Source of the DNA: Acidisphaera sp.
Lineage (GTDB): Bacteria > Pseudomonadota > Alphaproteobacteria > Acetobacterales > Acetobacteraceae
Direction of reading: 5' to 3'
DNA length: 42,052 nucleotides
Assembly: GCA_019240395.1 (NCBI GenBank)
Contig: JAFAYM010000141.1
Coordinates: 1 to 42,052, forward strand
Of this stretch, positions 36,631 to 42,052 are shown piece after piece (the first letter of the stretch is position 1; every line of letters begins with the position of its first letter). The translations under genes were made by a program, and so were the position numbers. The notes under the pieces are model-generated. The model made no database searches and had not been told where the DNA came from. It worked only from the letters and a program-made list of their open reading frames with translations.

Positions 36631-37722
36631 CTACTCCGGAGAGGGGTGCAGCTCCAGCTTCTGCACCCGCCAGTTCAGCAGCTCCGCCACGTAGAGCTCG
36701 TTCTCCGAGGGGCAGGCGATCTCGTGGATCCAGCCGAACTGCTTGAGCGGCTTGCCGGCGCGGCCGAGCATGCCGAGCACCTTGCCGTCGAGGCTCAGCT
36801 TATAGATGCGGCCAGGATAGGCGTCGGACGCGTACATCACCTGGTGCGGCCCAGGAGTGATGCAGATCGCCCAGGGCGCGCCCGCCACCATCGTCTTCGG
36901 CGTGCCGAAGGGCGGCGCCTGGTCCGGCTTGTTGCCGATCGCCGGCTTGGCGTTCGGGTCGAACGGCACGTCGATGCTGATCTGGCGAAGGAATTTGCCT
37001 GATGTGTCGAACACCTGGATGCGGCGATTGCCGCGGTCGGCGACGTAGATGTCGTTCTGCGCGTCGATCGCGATGCTGTGCGGCGTGTTGAACTGGCCGG
37101 GCTGATCGCCCGGCGAGCCCCAGGAGCCCAGCCACTCGCCGTCGCGGCTCACCTTGGCGACGCGCGCGTTGATGTAGCCGTCGCTGATGTAGCCGTTGCC
37201 GTCGGTGTCCCAGGTGATGTCCGTCACCTGGCGGAACATGCCGTCGATCGGCGGCAGCGGCGGCTTGGGGTGCTTCAGCGGCCCGGTGTCTTCGTCCGAC
37301 GCCTCCTGCTTGCGGCCGAACACCATGACGACGCGGCCGTCGGGATCGAACTTGATCACCATGTCCGAGCCCTTGTCGGTGGCCCAGATGTTGTCGTCGC
37401 GGTCGATCTTCACGGTGTGCGCGAACGACCAGGCATAGAGGTTGTGGCCGATCTCGCGCAGGAATGTGCCGTCGGCGCCGAATTCCAGCAGCTGCGCCGC
37501 CGAGGCCGCATACGCCGGCCCAATGGTGTTGCCGCGGGAGAAGACGAAGACGTGGCCCTTGGAGTTGACCGCCACACCGGACGCCTCGCCGAGATAGAGG
37601 TTCGGCGGCAGCTTCAGCGGGTTTGGCACGGAGTCGAACGGAATCTCCGGCACCGGCTGCGCCAGCGCCCCGGCGCTGAGCAGGACGCCGGTCAGCAGCG
37701 CTGCGGCAAGGCTGCGGATCAT
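36631..37722 (-). CDS. Exported NHL-repeat beta-propeller protein
   Basis: A 363-residue protein with a Sec signal peptide (MIRSLAAALLTGVLLSAGALA, cleavage near 21) and several NHL repeats. Examples are GVAVNSKGHVFVFSR near 50, VKIDRDDNIWATDKGSDMVI near 103, DITWDTDGNGYISDGYINAR near 165 and IAIDAQNDIYVADRGNRRIQ near 216. It resembles the beta-propeller lyase domain of peptidylglycine alpha-amidating enzymes, though a full metal site cannot be confirmed. Probably periplasmic or extracellular; the binding partner is unknown. The ATG is at 37722; the divergent gap to the next gene is 84 bp. Confidence 0.88.
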   Translation of the reverse strand: MIRSLAAALLTGVLLSAGALAQPVPEIPFDSVPNPLKLPPNLYLGEASGVAVNSKGHVFVFSRGNTIGPAYAASAAQLLEFGADGTFLREIGHNLYAWSFAHTVKIDRDDNIWATDKGSDMVIKFDPDGRVVMVFGRKQEASDEDTGPLKHPKPPLPPIDGMFRQVTDITWDTDGNGYISDGYINARVAKVSRDGEWLGSWGSPGDQPGQFNTPHSIAIDAQNDIYVADRGNRRIQVFDTSGKFLRQISIDVPFDPNAKPAIGNKPDQAPPFGTPKTMVAGAPWAICITPGPHQVMYASDAYPGRIYKLSLDGKVLGMLGRAGKPLKQFGWIHEIACPSENELYVAELLNWRVQKLELHPSPE

Positions 37723-37806
37723 TCGGCGCCTCCCCCGTTTGTGCCGGATTCAGCCTCCGGCCGCTTGCCGATGTCAACTCCGGCGCCGCTCTGCCATGAT
37801 CGGAAC

Positions 37807-38217
37807 ATGCAGGGCAGGCTGACATCGATCTTGTTCGCGCTCTGCCTGCAGGCTTCGGGCCTGCAGGCACAGACCCAGGCGCAGCTCAACGACACCGTCG
37901 CGCTCGGCAGCCTCGCCGCGCTGGCGCCGATCTGCGGCCTGCGCGACGAACGCTGGGCGGTCGACCTGCGCCGGGCAGCGATCCAGGCCGCCACCCGCTC
38001 GCACGCCCATGACGATGCCGGGCTCAAGGCGATGCCGGGCAGCAACCTGGCGGTCGGCGCGCTTTCCTTCGCGGAGACCGAAGCGCTGGAAAGCTTCGCC
38101 GAGGCGCCGGCCGTTGACACCTGTGAGCCGCTGGCGCGCAATCCCGACCTGCGCCGGGCCGATGCGATGGTGCTGGAGTTCCGGCGCCAGCGCGGGGTGA
38201 TCGGGTCGGGGTCTTAA
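37807..38217 (+). CDS. Small exported hypothetical protein
   Basis: A 136-residue protein with a probable signal peptide (MQGRLTSILFALCLQASGLQA). The mature part is about 115 residues, helical, with two cysteines (Cys43 in APICGLRDERW and one in VDTCEPL) that could form a disulfide. The ATG is at 37807; the ribosome binding site is weak. Divergent from the NHL gene. I do not recognise the family. The stop is 35 bp before the IS481 target duplication, so the element did not disrupt it. Confidence 0.65.
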   Translation: MQGRLTSILFALCLQASGLQAQTQAQLNDTVALGSLAALAPICGLRDERWAVDLRRAAIQAATRSHAHDDAGLKAMPGSNLAVGALSFAETEALESFAEAPAVDTCEPLARNPDLRRADAMVLEFRRQRGVIGSGS

Positions 38218-38252
38218 CCGATTCGAGGGCTCTGCGCCGAATGCTGACGCGC

Positions 38253-38258
38253 TCTAGA
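38253..38258. repeat. IS481 target site duplication, left
   Basis: TCTAGA beside the left end of the element matches the copy at 39299-39304. It fits the NCTAGN target known for the Bordetella IS481. It provides the TAG stop of the transposase (38256-38254). Confidence 0.85.
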
Positions 38259-39213
38259 TGTCGCTACCAAGGACGTTGTCCCTGGTGAGCCTGAAGATTG
38301 GTGGTTTTCCACCGAGTGCTGCGTGTGGCCGAGAGGTATTGTAGTTGTGCAGCCAGGGATGCATGGCGGCCTGTCTGTCTGCGGAGGTTTGGAAGGCACG
38401 CGCATAGGCCCATTCGCGGATGCTGCTTTGGATGAAACGCTCGGCCTTGCCGTTGGTCCTGGGCGTGTAGGGCCGGGTGCGCTTGTGGGTGACGTTGTTG
38501 GCTTTCAAGGCAGCCGCGAAGACCTTGCTTTTGTAGGCCGAGCCGTTGTCGGTCATGACGCGCTCGACGACGACGCCATGGCTGTTGAACCAGGCAAGGC
38601 TGCTGTTGAGGAAGGCGGTGGCGTCTTGCTTGCGTTCGCTGGGCAGCAGTTGCGTGTAGGCCAGACGCGAGCGGTCATCGACGGCGACGTGCAGGTATTC
38701 CCAGCCCAGGCCGCGTCCGATGGCGCGTCGGTTGCTTTGGCCGGTGCGGTCGCCGGTGATGCGATGGCCGATCCCATCGATGCGGCCGAGCTTCTTGATG
38801 TCGATGTGAACCAGCTCGCCCGGTCGTTCGCGCTCGTAGCGGATGAGAGGCGGCCGGGGGTCGAGAGCAGTTAGCCGCCCAAGGCCGCGCCGACGGAGCA
38901 CGACGCCGATGGTGGACAGCGGCCGGGCCAAGCTTCGGGCGATCGCCGGGCCGCTCATGCGGTCCCGGCGCAGTGCCTCGATTTCCGCCTCTGCCTGTCC
39001 ATCGAGCCGGCTCGGGCTGCGATGCGGCCGCGACGAATGATCCGCCAGGCCGCCGGCCCCGGTCGCGGCGAAGCGGTTGCGCCACTTGCGGACGGTTTTG
39101 GGGGTGACGCCGAGCGCCTCGGCGACGCTGACCACCGTCCAGCCCACTTGCAGCCGCTCAATCATCAGCATTCGACTATGGCAGGTGGTTCGCGCATTCT
39201 TATGGACGTCCAT
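38254..39213 (-). CDS. IS481-family DDE transposase
   Basis: A 319-residue transposase: an N-terminal helix-turn-helix (VSVAEALGVTPKTVRKWRNRF, about residues 26-46), then an RNase H-like core with catalytic acids in HIDIKKLGRI, DDRSRLAYT and VMTDNGSAYKS and the glutamate in TNGKAERFIQS. The ATG at 39213 (MDVHKNAR) is preferred to an upstream in-frame start because it fits family N-termini and has GGAG upstream. The frame is intact and full-length, so the enzyme may be active. Its TAG comes from the target duplication. Confidence 0.93.
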   Translation of the reverse strand: MDVHKNARTTCHSRMLMIERLQVGWTVVSVAEALGVTPKTVRKWRNRFAATGAGGLADHSSRPHRSPSRLDGQAEAEIEALRRDRMSGPAIARSLARPLSTIGVVLRRRGLGRLTALDPRPPLIRYERERPGELVHIDIKKLGRIDGIGHRITGDRTGQSNRRAIGRGLGWEYLHVAVDDRSRLAYTQLLPSERKQDATAFLNSSLAWFNSHGVVVERVMTDNGSAYKSKVFAAALKANNVTHKRTRPYTPRTNGKAERFIQSSIREWAYARAFQTSADRQAAMHPWLHNYNTSRPHAALGGKPPIFRLTRDNVLGSDI

Positions 39214-39298
39214 CCGGGGCTCCGGGCTGTGGGTTGTTGGCCTCGCAACCACAGCTTCTCAGCCCAGCCCCGGAGGGACAACCTCCATAGCAGCGACA
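38259..39298 (-). mobile_element. Complete IS481-family insertion sequence, 1040 bp
   Basis: Imperfect terminal inverted repeats TGTCGCTACCAAGGACGTTG (left) and, inverted, TGTCGCTGCTATGGAGGTTG (right) flank one transposase gene. A 6-bp TCTAGA duplication lies on both sides. The element is inserted in the stop codon of the sugar transferase gene at 39300. All parts needed for mobility appear intact, suggesting a recent insertion. Confidence 0.92.
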
Positions 39299-39304
39299 TC
39301 TAGA
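39299..39304. repeat. IS481 target site duplication, right
   Basis: TCTAGA, a duplicate of 38253-38258. Its CTA (39300-39302) is the TAG stop of the sugar transferase gene on the minus strand, so that gene's reading frame survives the insertion. Confidence 0.85.
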
Positions 39305-40727
39305 AAGCATGCGGACTGATCACCTCCCGCACCAATGTCAGGAGCAGAATCCGGCAATCCAGCGCCAGCGACCAGTGCTCGACATAGTGGAGATCAAGCT
39401 CCACCCGCTTGCGGATCTGCTCGGCGGTGCGGATCTCGCCGCGATGACCGTTCACCTGCGCCCAGCCGGTGATGCCCGGCTTGACCCGATGGCGCAGCGC
39501 ATAGCGCGACACCACCGCCTCGAGCGGCTGCTGGTCCGCGCGCGTGTTGAGCGCATGCGGCCGCGGGCCGACCAGCGACATGTCCCCGCGCAGCACGTTC
39601 AGCAGCTGCGGCAGCTCGTCCAGCCCGTGCCGGCGCAGCCGCCGCCCCAAGGGCGTCACGCGCGGATCGCCGCGCGAGGTCTGCCGATCGGCCAGTAGAT
39701 CGGCGCAGTGATGATACATGGTGCGGAACTTGAGCACCTCGAACGGGTGATTGTTGAAGCCGAGCCGCTTCTGACGGAACAGCACCGGACCAGGGCTGTC
39801 GAGCCGGATGGCCAGCGCGATCGCCAGCAGCAAGGGCGACAGCAGCAGCAGAAACAGGGAAGCGAGCAGGCGATCGAAAACCGCCTTCTGCAGATGCTGC
39901 CATTCCCCGAGCGGCTTGCGGCGAAGCGTCACGACCGGCTCACTGCCGGCTGCGCCGAAATCCAGGACGAACAGATCGGGAGCGAGAACGATGTCGGCGA
40001 TCGCGCTGTCAAGCCGATCCAGCGTCTCGCGGATGCGGTCGGTCTCGGCCAGCGGCAGAGCCAGCACGATGTCGTCGATCCGCTCCCGACGGCTGCGGGC
40101 CAGCAGATCGTCCAGCGTGCCGGCGACCCGCAGGCCGGGATGTCCGCGATCGTCGAATACGCCGAGGATATTCACCGGAGCGGACGGCCTCGCCTGCATC
40201 CGCTCGATGAAGGCGCCGGCAACCGCTGTCGCGCCGACCACCGCGATCCGGCGGGCAAGCAGTTCGTCGAGCATCCGGGTGCGCAGCAGGCCGGCAAGGA
40301 CGCACCGCAGCGCCAGCACCAGGCCAGCGCCGCCGAAAGTCCAGCCGAGCAGCCAGGCATCGAGCTTGCCTCCCCGGTCCAGCAACAGCAGACAGGCGGC
40401 CACCATCCCACCGCCGAGCAGCAGCGCGGGTCCGATGAGGGCCAGCTGGACGGAGGCCGAACGCAGCGCGCTGATCCGATAGCTGCCGCTCCCAGCCAGC
40501 CGGAGCAGGACTACGGCACTCCCGGTCAGGCAGGCTACTGCGTGCTCGCCGCTCGGCCAGAAGCGGCCGGAGGTCGCGGCCTGCGCGACAACGCATGCCA
40601 GCAACAGCAAGCCGAGATCCGCTGCCCAGACCAGGTCGACCAGCATCGAGGCGGGCAGGCCGGCCGGATCGGATCCGGCCGGGATGCGCGGCAATGTCGG
40701 CGCTTGCGAGTGGAACGCAACGCTCAC
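39300..40727 (-). CDS. Undecaprenyl-phosphate sugar phosphotransferase (WcaJ/ExoY-like)
   Basis: A 475-residue inner-membrane protein that starts exopolysaccharide repeat units by moving a sugar-1-phosphate onto undecaprenyl phosphate. The N-terminal half has four or so membrane helices (about 25-150), then a CoA-binding-like domain (IAVVGATAVAGAFIERMQ). The C-terminal catalytic domain has a membrane helix (LLASLFLLLLSPLLLAIALA), FRQKRLGFNNHPFEVLKFRTM, LDELPQLLNVLRGDMSLVGP and HRVKPGITGWAQVNGHRGEI. GTG start at 40727 with AGGTGGA about 8 nt upstream. The stop lies in the IS481 target duplication. The sugar is unknown, often glucose or galactose. Confidence 0.92.
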   Translation of the reverse strand: MSVAFHSQAPTLPRIPAGSDPAGLPASMLVDLVWAADLGLLLLACVVAQAATSGRFWPSGEHAVACLTGSAVVLLRLAGSGSYRISALRSASVQLALIGPALLLGGGMVAACLLLLDRGGKLDAWLLGWTFGGAGLVLALRCVLAGLLRTRMLDELLARRIAVVGATAVAGAFIERMQARPSAPVNILGVFDDRGHPGLRVAGTLDDLLARSRRERIDDIVLALPLAETDRIRETLDRLDSAIADIVLAPDLFVLDFGAAGSEPVVTLRRKPLGEWQHLQKAVFDRLLASLFLLLLSPLLLAIALAIRLDSPGPVLFRQKRLGFNNHPFEVLKFRTMYHHCADLLADRQTSRGDPRVTPLGRRLRRHGLDELPQLLNVLRGDMSLVGPRPHALNTRADQQPLEAVVSRYALRHRVKPGITGWAQVNGHRGEIRTAEQIRKRVELDLHYVEHWSLALDCRILLLTLVREVISPHAF

Positions 40728-41039
40728 GAGTGATCCACCTGTCCGAACCCGGACGCTGCCGTCCCGGCAACCTTCCCCCTCAGCAGACCTTAAGGACTGC
40801 CCTAAAAACCAGCAAGTAGAATCGAAGCCGGATAATTCCTCTGTAGGTGGTGGCCGCCCGCCTCCCGATGCTAGCGGCCGTTTTGGCGGCCAAACAACCC
40901 GCGATTGAGCTCACGTCGGGCCCGGATATTGCCGCGGGAGTACGCTGCATAAATCGTGCTCCACAGCAGGATTTTTCCGCGGCGCTCCGCGTCCTGCATG
41001 CTAAGGGCCATCAAAACGTGCCGCCAACCCGGGGGGAAG
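40728..41039. other. Divergent intergenic region between sugar transferase and glycosyltransferase
   Basis: 312 bp without a gene, somewhat richer in A/T than the window (notably 40795-40850). A perfect 6-1-6 palindrome, TTTGGC-G-GCCAAA (40882-40894), could be an operator for either gene. TTGAGC at 40905 with a weak -10 near 40927 is the only promoter-like pair for the rightward gene. No RNA gene or riboswitch is apparent. Confidence 0.4.
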
Positions 41040-42052
41040 ATGAAGACAGGTGGTCCGGTCATTCACCTGTACTGTCTGTGCTGGAACGAAGTGCGCATGC
41101 TGCCGTACTTCTTCCGGCACTATGCCGATCTGGTGGATCGATTCGTCGTCTTCGACAACGGTTCAACTGACGGTTCCCTCGATCTGCTTGCGGCAAACCC
41201 TCGGGTGCAGGTCACGGATTTCCAGGTGCCCGGCGACTCCTTCGTCGACGAGGAGCGTCGGCTCAGCGACGTGATCTGGCATTCCAGCCGCGGTTCAGCC
41301 GATTGGGTGATGATGCTCGACATCGACGAGCACCTGCACCACCCCGATCTCCCCGGCTATCTTCAGCGGTGCACCGCTGAAGGCGTCACCGCGATCCGCT
41401 CGATCGGCTACGAGATGGTGGCCGAAGCGTTTCCGAGCGCGCAGGCCCGACTATGCGATCTGGTGACCGCCGGCGTCCGCTCCTTCGGCCATGACAAGCT
41501 GTGCCTCTTCGACCCGAACCGCATTACCGAAACCCGGTATGGCCCGGGCCGGCATACCGCATTCCCGGAGGGGGACGTGGTCTGGCCGGCGCAGCGCGTG
41601 GTCCGCATGCTTCATTACAAGAAGCTCGGGGTCGAGTACGTGCTGGAACGCAATGCGCTCCTGCGGACCGGGCTTCGCCGGCGCGACATCGAGGCCGGCT
41701 GGGGCTTTCATTACCTGTTCCTGCCGGATGCCGTCGCTCGGGACTTCGCCGAACTCAACGGCCGCGCCAAGCCGGTTCCGGGCCTGGCCGGCGCCGTTGA
41801 AGGCACGCGCGACGAAGACCTCCTCATCGAGGCGTCCGGGCTGTTCCTGCCGGAATGGTATGTTCGCGCGTACCCCGACGGGGCGACCACGCAGGCCGAT
41901 CCGCTCGCGCATTTCTGCGCCCATGGCTGGCGTGAGGGTCGCAAGCCGAACCCGCATTTCGACCCGCGATGGTACGCGGCATCCTATCCCGACGCCGCCG
42001 GCAGCGGGGCGAACCCGCTGGCCCGCTACATCGCCGAGGGTGAAGCCGCCGG
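41040..42052 (+). CDS. Glycosyltransferase with C-terminal repeats, truncated by window end
   Basis: The frame from the ATG at 41040 (GGGGGGAA just upstream) is open to the last base, giving at least 337 residues with no stop. The first 230 or so residues form a GT2-type domain of the kind that starts LYCLCWNEVRMLPYFFRHY, with VVFDNGSTDGSLDLL, VMMLDIDEHLHHP (DxD) and HYKKLG. After it come two or more imperfect repeats of about 35 residues: LPEWYVRAYPD, then DPLAHFCAHGWREGRKPNPHFD, WYAASYPD and NPLARYIAEGEAAG. Such repeats occur in Rhodospirillales and rhizobial surface-polysaccharide proteins. Probably a multidomain enzyme that continues beyond the window. Donor and acceptor are unknown. Confidence 0.85.
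   Translation, partial: MKTGGPVIHLYCLCWNEVRMLPYFFRHYADLVDRFVVFDNGSTDGSLDLLAANPRVQVTDFQVPGDSFVDEERRLSDVIWHSSRGSADWVMMLDIDEHLHHPDLPGYLQRCTAEGVTAIRSIGYEMVAEAFPSAQARLCDLVTAGVRSFGHDKLCLFDPNRITETRYGPGRHTAFPEGDVVWPAQRVVRMLHYKKLGVEYVLERNALLRTGLRRRDIEAGWGFHYLFLPDAVARDFAELNGRAKPVPGLAGAVEGTRDEDLLIEASGLFLPEWYVRAYPDGATTQADPLAHFCAHGWREGRKPNPHFDPRWYAASYPDAAGSGANPLARYIAEGEAA

Overview
The window is high-GC DNA, dense with short intergenic gaps, many GTG starts and 4-bp GTGA stop/start overlaps. The protein families (fused indolepyruvate ferredoxin oxidoreductase, aspartate-type HemB, KirBac channel, DUF2161, GT90 enzymes, CbpA/CbpM, amino acid:carrier-protein ligase) and the palindromic intergenic repeats point to an alphaproteobacterium, most likely Rhodospirillales/Acetobacteraceae. 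That placement is inferred from gene content only.

Layout. 1-1440: the 3' end of an unrecognised gene converges on iorAB. The junction, including a 95-bp palindromic repeat, is present three times in tandem. 1357-10436: mainly core metabolism, namely iorAB (minus), an acyl-CoA synthetase, a KirBac potassium channel, a secreted alpha/beta hydrolase, hemB and a coupled methyltransferase-like gene. 10509-15560: a minus-strand glycan operon with two GT90 glycosyltransferases, a large protein of unknown function and an exported GH71/99-like protein. 15612-18434: a divergent pair of family III CoA-transferase and aldehyde dehydrogenase. 18448-24463: an exported beta-helix protein and four GT2/GT4 glycosyltransferases in mixed orientation. 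24577-28956: cbpA-cbpM, an NRAMP-related transporter probably starting at CTG, a small protein, a DUF2161 nuclease-like protein and a methyltransferase.

28935-36517 is the most interesting part. It is a tightly coupled six-gene minus-strand operon: acyl carrier protein, acyl-CoA dehydrogenase-like flavoprotein, class II aaRS-like amino acid:[carrier protein] ligase, DUF1839 protein, GH2 (beta-mannosidase-like) protein and a double alpha/beta hydrolase whose first domain lacks its nucleophile serine. It looks like a pathway that loads an amino acid on a carrier protein, may oxidise it there and may transfer it to an acceptor, possibly a glycan. The product is unknown.

36631-42052: an exported NHL propeller, a small exported protein, an intact IS481-family element that landed exactly in the stop codon of a polyprenyl-phosphate sugar transferase gene, and a truncated glycosyltransferase with tandem C-terminal repeats running off the window. 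With the glycosyltransferases at 10-24 kb, this suggests a dispersed exopolysaccharide or cell-surface glycan region.

A second family of intergenic palindromic repeats (7658, 23219, 28043) supplies stop codons, and in two cases C-terminal tails, to flanking genes. No tRNA, rRNA or CRISPR array was seen.
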